A program made the position numbers and the translations under genes. 64,000 bases of DNA from Myotis daubentonii (lineage: Eukaryota; Chordata; Mammalia; Chiroptera; Vespertilionidae), in NCBI RefSeq assembly GCF_963259705.1, contig NC_081844.1:32101341-32165340 (forward strand), given 5' to 3'. Under the pieces are notes generated by a model. The model saw only the letters and a program-made list of their open reading frames with translations. It did not search any database and was not told the DNA's origin. Below are positions 1-11,344 of the stretch, one piece after another (position 1 is the first letter of the stretch; the number at the start of each line of letters is the position of its first letter).

Positions 1-268
1 TTGTTCATGGTCGTGGGGAGTCTTTGCTTTGTGGTGGGACTCAAATCCCCTGGAGTCTTCAGGGATAAGAAGGCTCCAGGTCTGCAAGTTATAAACAGTT
101 CAGAAAAAAAATGAATATGTGCCTATTAACTATATAGTAAAGAAATGACAGCTGTAATCATGCATTCAATAAATCATGTGTGTACATACACTTACATGTA
201 GCATATACATGTTATATATTTGGGGGAGGAGAATAAAGGGAATGTGGTCCAATGCTAACATTTACAGT

Positions 269-458
269 CCTGGCCGGCTAGCTCCGTTGGTTAGAGCATC
301 GCCAGGATGGGCCCAGGTTGCAGGTTCAATCCCCGGTCGGGCCACATACAAAAAGCAACCAATAAATACATACTGGTAAGTAAGTGGAACGGCAAATCAA
401 TGTTTTTTTCTCTCTCTCCCCCTGCCGCTCTCTCTCTAAAATCAATAAATTAAAAAGA
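269..458 (+). mobile_element. VES-related SINE
   Basis: This divergent copy starts CCTGGCCGGCTAGC with a tRNA-like GGTTCAATCCCC B box near 323, followed by TCTCTC runs and AAAATCAATAAAT. Confidence 0.75.
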
Positions 459-1079
459 CAAAAATGTTGTAGAAGAAGCCAGGCACAACGTTCCTATAAG
501 TCGGAACGCATTTTAAAACAAGCTAAGAAGGGAAAAATGGCGCTGCGGGTCTACAAGAGCTGAATGTGAGGGAAGCTGCTTGGGAGTAGAGGACACACTG
601 TGTGCTATCTTTAAACTTTTCTGTAGATCTAAAATTACTCCCAAATAAAAAGTTTTCTTTAAAAGAAACACACCAAAGCACCTCACGGGTCCCACAGGCC
701 CCTAATCTGGAGCTCTCCAAGGTGGGGCCGTGTGCCTCGGATTCTGGAATTCCTTGAATTTCGGGAAGAGGACATGTCAAGCTCACTAAATAGCCCGGAA
801 GTGAAACATCTGGACGTCGCGGTCAGCGATAGAAACCCCCGGTCTCGCTTCCCATGGAGGAACCCGGGGAACCTCCAGGCTTCAGAAGTTTGGCATCAGG
901 GGTGGCAGCAGTGGCTGGGCCCTGAGCGCTGAGGGCATGAAGCACCAGCTCCCCTGAGCCTCACTTTCTTTGCTGTGAATCCTCACCCGAGGATATTTTC
1001 CCATAGATTTGTAGAGACAGTGGAAAGAAAAGAGGGAGCGGGGAGAGAGGGAGAGAAAAAGAAAAAAAATAGAAACATT

Positions 1080-1297
1080 GCCCTAACCAGTTTGGCTCCG
1101 TGGATAGAGCGTCGGCCTGTGGACTGAAGGGTCCCAGGTTCGATTCCGGTCAAGGGCATGTACCTTGGTTGCGGGCACATCCCCGGTGGGGGGTGTGCAG
1201 GAGGCAGCTGATCGATGTTTCTCTCTCATCGATGTTTCTAACTCTCTATCCCTTCCCCTTCCTCTCTGTAAAAATCAATAAAATATATTAAAAAAGA
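1080..1297 (+). mobile_element. VES SINE
   Basis: It is full length: CCCTAACCAGTTTGGCTC head, A box, GGTTCGATTCCGG B box, TCTCTC stretch and AAAAATCAATAAA tail. Confidence 0.92.
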
Positions 1298-1302
1298 AAA
1301 AG

Positions 1303-1472
1303 AGACACATCGATTTAAGACAGACACCCCAATTGGTTGCCTCCCTCAGGCACCCCTGATCTGGGCAGGGATCAAATCTGCAACGCAGGTACATGCCCTT
1401 GACCGGGGACGCGAACCCTCGAACCTTTGGTACGTGGGTGGGTGCTCTAACCATTGAGGACACTGGCCATGG
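1303..1472 (-). mobile_element. VES SINE, degraded
   Basis: It is reverse oriented, with the head at 1472 and GGTTGCCTCC near 1335, and its tail abuts the preceding SINE. Confidence 0.8.
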
Positions 1473-2704
1473 CTGGACCCCAAGGTAGGGAAACTGAATC
1501 CCAGACGTGTTGAGGGGACTGCCTTGGGCCAAACCCAGTTCTGTCTGAGTCCAGAGCTCACGGGCTTTTCAATGATCACACCAGCAGCTCCAAATGTGCT
1601 GCCTAAATGATGACAATTATAACAGCAGTTGGCATCATCTTCATCATCACAGTGGGCATGGCTTAATTCTTGGCATCTGCCAGGACAGGGACAAGGCGCC
1701 CTGTGCATGCCCTCGGTCCGTCCTCCTAAGGCTCCTGCTGTTTGTCCATTTGCAGAGAAGACGCGGGGCTCAGCGAGGTGACATGCCTTCAAGGGTCACA
1801 CGGCTGGGGGAGCAGCAGAGGACTCGTCAGGCCCTGTGGGCCCTGCAGCCACAGAACGGGACAAGGCCAGCCCGGAGGCCAGGGGACATCCACAGACCTG
1901 GTAAGTGACCTTCCTACAGACACTCACAACTGGACGGCCCCTCCGGGTGCCGCCGGCGACGGCAGAGACCTGTGGCGGGGGCCGCTCCCTCTGACCTCTC
2001 GACTGCCTTCCACCTCTCCGCCCTCAGGCCTCCTCCCAAAATAGAGAGCCCAGGTCTCAGGAAGCAACAGGTGACACCACCGCAATGCACTGATTTTTCT
2101 TTCCTTCTCATCTCTTCTGTTTCATTGAAGAAAAAAACACGTCTGGTCTCTACCCACAACATGGATTTTGTGACTCATGAATGGATCACAGCCTGAATTC
2201 TGAAGAACTCACTCCACGGCTGGAACCCCTCTTGGCCGCCCGTGCCAGTCCTGAAGGCACGAAGGGCCCTGGCACGTCTCCAGCCCGGCTCCTGGTCAGC
2301 CTCAGGAAACCCCCGCGCGGGGCCGGGGGCTGTGGGGGCAGCTGCATCCACCTGGCGGGGCCTCGCCGCCAGACGGGAAGTGATACTTCCCCCTGGGATG
2401 GATGAGGAAGCGGAACCCAGCAGCTGCCCCGAGGAGCAGGCCAAGCTCCAGGGCATCACGAGGCAGCATGTGGCTCCTGTCAGAGGGAAGGCATCCCAGA
2501 CTCCCCGCCCGGGAAATGGGGTTCCTGGGGTACAGGAGCCAGTCTGGGCAGCAGGGAGTGGGGGGCAGGTGGCTCAGCCTCTATGTCCAGCTCTGGCTCA
2601 GACTGGCCACTGACCCCGACCAATGCTGCCACGGCCCTGGGCCTCGGTCTCCCTGTCACCGGGGTTCTGTGGCGTCTCTCTCCTGAGGCACGTTCACAGG
2701 CCAG

Positions 2705-2830
2705 TCAAACACACGGACTGGGAACTGGAACTCTGGGCTCTGCTCCTGGCTGTGTGACCTTGGGCAAGTCCCTTCGCCGCCCTGGCCCTGGGTGTCCCCA
2801 TCTGGGGTTACGGACAGAGCTGGCTTCATT
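2705..2830 (+). repeat. MIR-like core
   Basis: It contains the MIR phrase GTGTGACCTTGGGCAAGTC followed by CCCATCTGGGGTTA. Confidence 0.6.
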
Positions 2831-3214
2831 CTGACTGTTCCCCTCCCCAGCGTGGTGTCACTTCCTGTCATGGACAGACAATCTTCCCCTCCCACCCTGT
2901 AGCCCCGTGGCCTTCATCCTCAAAAGGATCAGCAAACCTTCAGGAAAAAATAACTTATTTTCAAGAAGGGAGGGAGGTGTGGAGGCGGCCTCGGGGCAGG
3001 GATGGATGGGGTGGTCGAAAGCAGCCCACAGGGCAACATCAGTGCTTGGGGACACACACAGCCCCTCTCCCTGCGCCCGTCCCCACACCAGCAGAAGGGG
3101 CGTCCTGATTTGGGGCTGGCTGTGCAGTGGTCAGAGAGGTGTCGGGCAAGGGACCTTCCCCACTCCAGGAAGATGGCCCAGCTCTGGGGCTAACTGCCCC
3201 TGAATCAGGACTGA

Positions 3215-3640
3215 CTGACTCATTCATTCAGTTGTTCACTCATTTACAAGGCATACACTAGGCATCTACTGTATGTCAGGCTCATTGTCCTCCGGGCTCG
3301 TTGCTGGGGGTTCAGGAGTGAATGAGACAGACATGGTCCCCACTCTTGCACCGTTTGCTCTATAACTGGAGGAGGCAGACCATAAACAGGTAAACACTGA
3401 AGAGTGTCAGTGAGTGAAAAGTCAAGTCAAGGACGGAGAGGGATGAGGCTGCCCGTGTAGCCACGGAATTCAGGGAAAACTTCTCTGAGGAGGTAAGAGT
3501 TGAGCTGGGACCTTGCTTGAGTGAGAGTGCCAGCCGTGCCAAGGCTGGGGTGACACTGAGAGCTCTTGGCAGGAGGAACAGCAAGTGCAAAGGTCCTGGG
3601 GTTCAGATAAATGAATTTGAAATGTACAAGGAAAGATCAC
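3215..3640 (-). repeat. LINE-2 remnant
   Basis: It begins ATTCATTCAGTTGTTCACTC and the CATCTACTGTATGTCAGGC phrase, and later has GAACAGCAAGTGCAAAGG. This is the antisense of an L2 3' region. Confidence 0.65.
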
Positions 3641-3699
3641 TAACATCGGTAAAGCCCTAGACATGAAAAAGGACTAAAAACAAAGAGTTAAAGAAGGGA

Positions 3700-3941
3700 C
3701 CTAGCCAGTTTGGCTCAGTAGATAGTGTGTCGGCCTGCAGACTGAAGGGCCCCAAGTTCTATTCCGGTCAAGGGAACATACCTCGGTTGCAAGCTCAATC
3801 CCCCGCCCTGGTTGGGGTGTGTGCAGGAGGCAACCACTCTGTCTCTCTCACTTTGATGTGTCTATCTCTCCATCCCTTCCACTCTCTCTAAAAATCAATG
3901 GAAAAATATCCTCAAGTGAGGATTAACAAACAAACAAACAA
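3700..3941 (+). mobile_element. VES SINE with clear target duplication
   Basis: It starts CTAGCCAGTTTGGCTCAG and ends with the ATATCCTCAAGTGAGGATTAAC tail variant and CAAA repeats. It is flanked by a near-perfect 17-bp duplication at 3683-3699 and 3942-3958. Confidence 0.92.
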
Positions 3942-3959
3942 AAGAATTAAAGAAGGGCA

Positions 3960-4310
3960 TCACTTTGGAGCCTACACACCCAAAAAGGATGATAAGGGAA
4001 TGTTGTAAACAATCTTTTGCCCATAAATTTAACAATTTTAAAGAAATCAACAAATTCTTTGAAAGACACCAATAACCAAAGCTTACTCAAGAATAGATAA
4101 CTTAAATAGCCCTATTTATTAAAAATAATAAATAATATATGAATATGTCACCTCTATTATTAATATGATAGCCCATCTGTGAAGAAAATAAAATAGAAAT
4201 AGCTATTAAAGCAATTAAATTCTTAATTAAAAACTTTCCAGGCTCAGACAGCTCATTGATGATTTTACCAAACGTTTAAGGAAGACATGAAATATTCAAT
4301 GAAGAGCAAA
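3960..4310 (+). mobile_element. Old L1 ORF2 fragment
   Basis: This AT-rich stretch resembles L1 ORF2 (phrases like GAAAGACACCAATAACCAAAGC, then the CCAGGCTCAGACAGC region). It has many stops and no intact ORF. Confidence 0.5.
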
Positions 4311-5436
4311 GAAGCCAGGTGTCTGCAGCTGGAATATGATGGCCAATAAACAGCGATGGGGCTGGAGAGGTCAGGGGGCGCCAGAGTTTGAGTTTTATGC
4401 CATGTCAGATCTTCTTGGAGAAATGAATGGGGGGGGGGGGGGGAACTAGTTCAGCAAGAGAGAGCAATGTTAGAAGTTGGAAGGTGCCTCAGTTAAGGTG
4501 TAATTCCCAGGGGTCCAGTGCTCCCACCCACTCTCTCTCCTCTCTCCGGTCCTCAGGGCTTCCCACTGAGCCAGGGAAGGGAGAGGGGACTGCAGCCTCT
4601 CTGACCCGCGCCAGGCAGATGTGACCCCAGCCCCCACCCAGAGTTCAGGGAGTCCTGGGAGACCCTCCGAGGCCCGCATCCCTGGGGCCATACACAGGCA
4701 CAGTGGTTAGGGGAGTGGACACGTGGACACAACAAGACTTGAGGCTTCAGAGGTCACAATCTACTGCCTTTCCAGTCACTCCTACTCCCTCATCTGGTTA
4801 AATTTTCCTCCTCAATCTTCTAGCTGCTGGGAACTATTTTATCTGCTTGTTAGTTTATGGGCTTAATGTCTATCTCCCTCAGGAGAAGATGAGGTCCATG
4901 GAGGCTGGGACAACTCCCATATCTTTTGCTGCTGTGTCTCCAGGAGTTACTTAATAGATCTTGATCGTTTGAATGAACCAATCAATCAATCACAACGAGG
5001 TGGCAACGCTCCGCCCACAAAACTCACGCTAGCCAACCTGCAGAGCTGGGGTCCAGCCCTCCCAGCTGGCGGTGTGGCAGCGAGAGAGGAACTGGGGGGC
5101 CGTGGGGAACGGCGACAGAGGGAGAGGCCAGGGCGCACTGGCCCGGACGGCGGCTCAGACCTGAGCTCATGGCTCCCTTCCCATGACACAGAGCCGGTAG
5201 GGCGTGCTGGGCCTGCCAGGCTGGGGCCGGCCCCACCAGGCCATCCCGTGGGGCCACCTCCGTTCTTGCAGATGCTCCGCAAGATGGCTGGACCCATGTC
5301 TGGACAAGGAACTGGGGTTCTCTGTGCCTCAGTCTTCCCATCTGGCGAATGGGCTCCCAGGTTCTCCCACCCCGAAGGCCAGGACCCTGTCCTCCAGCCC
5401 TCTTCCCGCTGCCCGCTCGCCGGGCCCTGGACTCAC

Positions 5437-5581
5437 CCAGAAGCAGCAGCTTCAGCTCCCCTCGGTCCCGCTTCTTCTGCTCCAGGAGGATCTTGTTGAT
5501 CTCCTGGTCGATCCGGGCGGCCGTCTTCTCCTCCTCCGTCAGGCACCAGGGGCAGCAGTGCCAGGTCAGCGACCGGGCCAT
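5437..5581 (-). CDS. GNA15: GNA15, coding exon 1 only (gene continues off the left edge)
   Basis: It encodes MARSLTWHCCPWCLTEEEK through [10 protein letters not shown] and ends with the codon split after its first base at a GTGAGT donor, the same phase as GNA11 exon 1. The MARSLTW start with Cys pairs and the [14 protein letters not shown] end are those of G alpha-15/16. This is a promiscuous, mainly haematopoietic Gq-class subunit that activates phospholipase C beta. The start was chosen by family match and has A at -3 and G at +4. No exon 2 (P-loop) occurs in 1-5436, so intron 1 exceeds 5.4 kb. The gene lies downstream of GNA11 in the same direction, as in other mammals. Confidence 0.94.
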
Positions 5582-6447
5582 GATGCGGGGCCTCAGAAGG
5601 CACAAGGCAACATGGCCCCGGCCCCCTGGGGGAGGGGACCCCCCACCCTGACGGCTCCAGGAAGGGCTCCCGGCAGCCAAGCGTGAAGCGGCTGCCCTCT
5701 TCTTGGGGGTCACCCCCCTGGGGACCCCCGGCTTCCTGGCCTCAGGCACCCAGGCAGCCCAGCTCTGAGAGACCTGAGTGCCGGGCACAGGGCAGTGGGG
5801 GAGGAGGAGGAGCAGGAGAGGGGGTGCGGAGGCTCAGGGCTCCCCGCCCATCTCCAGACCTGCCCAGCCCGGCCTAACAGGTTGACTGGCAGCCAGGAGA
5901 GGTGGGTGCCCCTGGGGAGGGCGGGGCGGGCGGCTGGGGAAGGGCTCCACGCAGTCTGGGTCCCAGCAGTTGTCTGGGCCCTCCTTCCTCATTCTGGAGA
6001 AGGGGTGGACCCCATCCTTTCTGGGCCCCTGACCCCGCCCCAGCCTCCCCCCAGGCCCAGCCTGCACGCCGCTCTGAGCCAATTAGGAGCCACCCTCCGA
6101 AGCCCGACCGCGAAGGCAGGGCGGCACCTACTGTTGGAAGTGCTGGCCTGTGCGGGCTTGTCTCACGTGCACCTCACCCCAGAGCTACGCGGGCAGATGC
6201 ATACACCGAGGCACAGACCATGATGGGACCAGACAGGGCCCGCAAAGCAGGCTCTCACCCATGGGCCTCAAGGGCTACACACGAACCAGGCAGCTTTGAG
6301 GAGAGCCATTCATCATTCTGGCAAACACTGAGTGAGCACCTACCGTGTGCCAGGCATTCTACCAGTAGGTGCTGCCAAAAACAAAGTGACAAAATCCCGG
6401 ACCCCTCTGCCTAACATGCTGGTTAGAGACAAGTAAGGAAAGACTCT

Positions 6448-6573
6448 TTTTTTTAGAGAGAGAGAGAGAGAGAGAAACATCCGTTGGTTGCCTCCCGCAC
6501 AAGCCCCGACTGGACCGGGAATCGAACCTGCAACCTTCAGGTGTCCAACCGACTGAGCCACCCGGCCAGGGCA
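6448..6573 (-). mobile_element. VES SINE
   Basis: A short reverse copy runs from an AGAG run to the head GCCACCCGGCCAGGGCA, lacking most of the tail. Confidence 0.85.
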
Positions 6574-7139
6574 GGAAAGACATTTTGAACAAATATTCAA
6601 GCCTGTTGGATGGCAATACATTCTGAGCAGAAAATAAAGTGGAGACGGGGCTGGGAGTTGTTAGGGGCTTGAGCTAATTTACACAGGGAGTCAGAGACGG
6701 TCACACCGACCAGGCGGCATCTGACACCAGCAGGAGCCGACGATCCGCAGCCGGGGCACAGCGGTCTGGAGGGGGCAGCCTCTGGGCCGGGCCCTGCCCT
6801 GACTCCCTCGGGCAGGACCCTCGAAGGAGGACGAGGACACAGGGTGACATAGGGCTGCTTCCTGACTCAATCCAGCAGATCTTGGCTGTTTCTGGGTGCA
6901 GGATCCCCTTTGAGGCGTTCTTGAAAGTGCTAGAAAGTTCTGGAACACCACTCCCCTGGAGATACGCACAGCTCAGGGGCCTCTGGACCCTTCGCAGGTG
7001 GTACTGTCAAGGCTCAGAGAGGGTGAGTCCGTGAGTCCAGAGGCCCCACAGCGGCGACTGCCGCCCCTCCCCCCAGCCCCAACCGTGGAGAAGGTGCGGT
7101 TTTCTTTGCTGTTGAATCATAATGAATGGCAGATGGGAA

Positions 7140-7330
7140 GTTTCATAAGGCCCCCACCCCACCCCACCCCACCCCAGTCAGGTGGTTGGGGCAGACAGGC
7201 ACTGTGCTACCCCCCACCTCCCCCACCCCTTGCTGGATGGCCCCCCAGCCCACCCCAGTCAGGTCACTGGGCAGGCAGGCACGGTGCTACCCCCTCCCTG
7301 CCCCCCCGCTGCCCCCCCCCCCCCCCGTGG
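7140..7330. repeat. C-rich imperfect repeat and poly-C tract
   Basis: CCCCA units are followed by two diverged copies (period about 80 bp, CAGTCAGGT anchors near 7175 and 7256) and a poly-C run at 7313-7326. The minus strand is G-run rich. Confidence 0.7.
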
Positions 7331-7814
7331 CGGCCCTAGGAGGTCAGGGTGACTCCCACTGCCAGGCCGGGGAAGAAAAGCAGAAATCAGCCTGGGTTGC
7401 GCAGAGCTGGAGGAGGCACAGAACAGAAATAACCAGCTTGGCAACAGAGCAGGCCGGGCTGAGTCACAGACCAGAGAGCGGACGGAAATGCGGAGGGCCC
7501 AGGATCCGAGGGCCACGTCTCTGGGCAGCTGCCCGCTGCCCACTCCCAGCAGCAGGACCGGGCGCCCGGCCCTGGTCTCACACCTTCCGCATCCTCACTG
7601 ACCTCAGAAATCCACCCGCTCCCTTGCTGCCTGCTGGGCCGGGCCTCTCTGCATTTCTCCTGCTTCAAAACAAAACTCCCTTCAGTTCCCCAAAAGGCAA
7701 ACTGGCTCCTTGCCACCGGCCAGGCACCGGGCGGGGGGACACTGTCACATATTAGTTCATTGGGAAGCACCAGGGTGAGCGTGTGTGCGTGTTTTTTAGG
7801 GGGTGAGGGAGGCA

Positions 7815-8017
7815 TTTTTTTTTAATTTTTTTTTTAGGGAGGAAGGGAGAGGGAGATAGAAAGATCAATAATGAGAGAATCATTGATCGGTTGCCTCCTG
7901 CACACCTCACACTGGGGATTGAGCCGCAACCCATGGCATGTGCCCTGACCAGGGATCAAACCATGTCCTTCTGGTTCATAGGTTGACACTCAACCACTGA
8001 GCCACGGCGGCTGGGCT
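7815..8017 (-). mobile_element. VES SINE
   Basis: This full-length reverse copy ends at its head CTGAGCCACGGCGGCTGGGC. Confidence 0.88.
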
Positions 8018-8073
8018 TGTGTGCATGTTTGAAACACATACACACAGAGAGAAAAGCATAAAACGTGAATATA

Positions 8074-8326
8074 GCCCTAGCCAGTTTGGATAGAGCGATA
8101 TTCCAAACTGGATAGAGCATCGGCCTGTGGACTGAAGGGTCCCGGGTTCAATTTCAGTCAACAGCACATGTCCGGGTTGTGAGCTCAATCCCCAGTAGGG
8201 GGCGTGCAGGAGGCAGCCAGTCAATGATTCTCTCTCATCATTGATGTTTCTACCTCTCTCTCCCTCTCCCCCTTCCTCTCTGAAATCAATAATATATATA
8301 TATATATATATTTTTTTTTAATGTCC
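8074..8326 (+). mobile_element. VES SINE with rearranged head
   Basis: The head region is partly duplicated and inverted: CCAGTTTGGA at 8081-8090 faces TCCAAACTGG at 8102-8111, and GGATAGAGC occurs twice. The body and the (TA)n tail are normal. Confidence 0.88.
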
Positions 8327-8338
8327 CTTATGTTTTAA

Positions 8339-9882
8339 CTAGAGGCCCGGTGCACAAAAATTTGTGCACTGGGGGGGGGGGAGAGGGGGTCCCTCAGCCC
8401 GGCCTGTGCCCTCTCACAGTCTGGGACCCCTCAGGAGATAACGACCTGCTGGCTTAGGCCTGCTCCCGGGTGGCAGAGGGCAGGCCCAATCCCTAGGTGC
8501 AGCCCCTGGTCAGGCTCAGAGCAGGGCCAATTGGGGAGTTGGGGCGCCGCCCCCTGTCATGCACAGAGCAGGGTAGATCTGGAGGTTGCGATGCCACCCC
8601 TAGTCACGCTCAGGGTACGGCCGATTGGGGGGTTGGGGCACCGCCCCCTGTCACACTCAAGGCAGGGTGAATAGGGAAGTTGCGGTGCAACCCCCTGTCA
8701 CGCACAGAGCAGGGCGGATCAGGGGGTTGGGGCGCTGCCCCCTGTCATGCACAGAGTAGGGCCCATCAGGGGGGTTGGGGCTCCATACCCTGTCACACAC
8801 AGAGCAGGGTTGATCAGGGGGTTGGGGAGCTCCCCCTGTCACGTACAGAGCAGGGCCGATCAGGGGGTTGAGGAGCTCCCCCCTGTCACGCACAGAGTAG
8901 GGCCAATAGGGGAGTTGGGGCACTGCCCCCCATCACACACAGAGCAGGGCGGATCAGGGGGTTGAGGAGCTCCCCACTGTCACTCACAGAGCAGGGCCCA
9001 TCAGGGGGGTTGGGGTACCGCCCCCCATCACACACAGAGCAGGGTGGATCAGGGGGTTGGGGTGCCGCCACTGTCACACTCAGGTCAGGGCTGATGGGGA
9101 GGTTATGGCTCTACCCCGTCACACACAGAGCAGGGCCCGTGGGGGCGGGGGGGATTGGGGCACCACCCTCTATCACCCACAGAGCAGGGCCGATCAGGGG
9201 GTTGGGGCGCTGCACCCTGTCACACACAGAGCAGGGCCGATCAGGGGGTTTGGGCGCTGCCCCCTGTCACGCTGATCCCGGTGCCGGGAGGCCTCGCGGC
9301 TCCGCTGATCCCGGTGCTGGGAGGCATATTACCCTTTTACTATATAGAATAGAGGCCTGGTGCACGGGTGGGGGCTGGCTGGTTTGCCCTGAATCAGGGT
9401 GGGAGTCCCCACTGGGGTGCCTGGCCAGTCTGGCTGAGGGGCTGAGGGCAGTTTTCAGGCTGACGGGTGACTGAAGCTCCCAACCACTCCTTTTTTTCTT
9501 TTTTCTTTTTTTATTCTGGGCCAGCTTTAGCTCTGAGGCCTGGGCTGCTGAAAACAGGTTTCTGGCCTTTGTTTACTGTCTGTATTTGATACAATGTTGT
9601 GGTCCGGCTGGCTGAAGCCCGGCTGAGTAAAGCAGATTTCTGGGGTTTTATTTAGCTTCTATATTTGCAACATAGTTGCTTAGAGTTGCAGCTGAGAGGC
9701 CAGCAAGTCAGGCGGGGAACGTTGGAGTCCTCCGTCACTGAAGCAAGCAAGCCTCCCTGTTCCCATCAGCTGCCTGGCTGCCGGCCGCCATCTTGGCTGG
9801 CAGTTAATTTGCATATCACCCTGATTAGCCAATGGGAAGGGTAGCGGTCGTACGCTAATTACCATCTTTCTCTTTTATTAGA
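8339..9882 (-). mobile_element. Composite HeliBat-type Helitron, copy 1
   Basis: The plus strand reads A[CTAG ... GA]T, which is 5' TC and 3' CTAG with A/T insertion. The 3' end has the palindrome TGCACAAAAATTTGTGCA at 8353-8370 as a terminal hairpin. A second, internal pair of Helitron ends meets at 9347-9352 (5' TCTATATAGTAAAAG end next to a mutated 3' end), so two elements are fused. There is no Rep/helicase ORF, so it is non-autonomous. The same composite occurs at 29163-30780. Confidence 0.88.
8560..9280. repeat. Minisatellite inside Helitron copy 1
   Basis: About a dozen units of roughly 55-60 bp carry CACAGAGCAGGGCCGATCAG and GGGGTTGGGGCGCTG, with insertions and deletions. Open frames crossing it are repeat artefacts. 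Confidence 0.9.
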
Positions 9883-10061
9883 TCAGAAGATAAAGAATTG
9901 GCTATTTACATTTTTTCAAAGTCCCTCCCACTCCTCAGCTGATGGGATTATTTGCCACTGAGGCCACAGTTGTGTCCCTCCCTGGACCCTGCTCATAGCC
10001 ACACCCAAAGCCATGCCCCCACCCCCACCCCAGGAGTGGTCCAAGGCTCAGATACACCCCC

Positions 10062-10288
10062 TCCTTTTATTTATTTATTTTTAAACTATTTTTATGGATT
10101 TCAGAGAGAGGAGGAGAGAGGGAGAGAGAGAGAAACATCAATGATGAGAATCATTGATCAGCTGCCTCCTGCACGCCCCCTACTGGGGATTGGGCCTGAA
10201 ACCCCAGGCAGGTGCCCTGATCTGGAATGGAACCGTGACCTCCAGGTTCATAGGTTCACACTCAACCACAGAGCCACACAGGCAAGGC
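10062..10288 (-). mobile_element. VES SINE
   Basis: This reverse full-length copy has ATCATTGATCAGCTGCCTCC and the head AGAGCCACACAGGCAAGGC. Confidence 0.9.
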
Positions 10289-10559
10289 CTCCCCTCCTTT
10301 TATGAACTGATGAGCTATTTATTTGGATAAGACAAAAAAGTCTCCATCAGCAAGTCCACCTCTGTGTATGCATCCCAAAGAATAGGAGTCAGGGACTCAG
10401 ACAGGTACTTGCACACCCGTGTTCACAGCAGCCTTATTCCCAGGAGCCAGAAAGTGGAAACAGATGAAGTGTCCGTTCCTGGTCAGCAGGGCCGGCTTCC
10501 TGGACATAGGACCCTGGCTCAGAAGGTTTTTAGTCTTGAGATTCTCCTAATTGTTTAAA

Positions 10560-10763
10560 ATATTTTTTTTTATTGATTTCAGAGCAGAAGGGAGAGGTAG
10601 AAAGAGATAGAAACATCACTGATGAGAGAGAATCCTCGATTAACTGCCTCCTGCACACCAGGGTTTGAGCCCGCAACCCGGGCATGAGCCCCGACCGGGA
10701 ATCGAAATGTGACCTCCTGGTTCATAGGTCAACACTCAACCACTGAGCCACGCCAGCCAGGCC
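10560..10763 (-). mobile_element. VES SINE
   Basis: This reverse copy has TTTTTATTGATTTCAGAG at the tail side and the head CTGAGCCACGCCAGCCAGGC. Confidence 0.9.
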
Positions 10764-11344
10764 GAAATTATCCTCATTTTGAAACAAGGGCCATACATTT
10801 CCACATCTTTTTGCCTCAACCCCACCTGGCTAGACAGGTCGCAGCTGGTGCCAAGACCCAGGAAGTGCTGGTCTACCATCAGGGCAAAGGGCTGGCTTTT
10901 TCCTGCCTCGGTTTCCCACGTGGAACCTGGGTGATGACAGGACTCCTCTTAGTGGATGCCTGGTAGAGCCCGCAGGTAAGTGCAACAGCACGAGAGCGGC
11001 CCCAGCTGGCCATCGAGGGCATGAAGTCTGGGTGACGTCCAGATGCACAGGCAGCCTCAACCAGGTTCCCTTCCCAAACTGACCTCCCAAGTCCAGCTTC
11101 CCTCCTGAGCCTTCACTTAGTCCAGCCCCATCCTCTTCCACCTGGAACGCCTCCGTCCCCTGTCCCCTCCAACACGGTCCCAAGTTCTCACCCCCGGCCC
11201 CGCCTCCTCCCAAGTCTGTCCTCCCTGTATTGGCCACTAGAAGGCACCCGTGGGCACTCCAGTCAGGTCCTGCATCTCCCTTCCCGTCAGGCTCCAGAGC
11301 GCGCCCGTGAGGCCCCGAGGCAGGTCTCACCCTCCCTCTGGCCA

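Larger units (their letters stand above)
1..5436 (-). other. GNA15 intron 1 (part)
   Basis: This is non-coding as far as I can see. Besides the repeats listed separately, 463-1079, 1473-2700 and 4311-5436 look like unique, partly GC-rich sequence without a recognisable gene. A MIR-like stretch lies at 2705-2830 and a run of 14 G at 4430-4443. Confidence 0.7.

Noticed and set aside
1080..1297. tRNA-like A and B boxes that could mark a tRNA gene (here and in other VES copies).
   Set aside because: The cloverleaf is not intact and the 3' half is SINE body and tail. These are tRNA-derived SINEs.
8560..9280. Regularly spaced repeats that might suggest a CRISPR array.
   Set aside because: Units are contiguous and diverged without unique spacers, and the locus is a eukaryotic Helitron.
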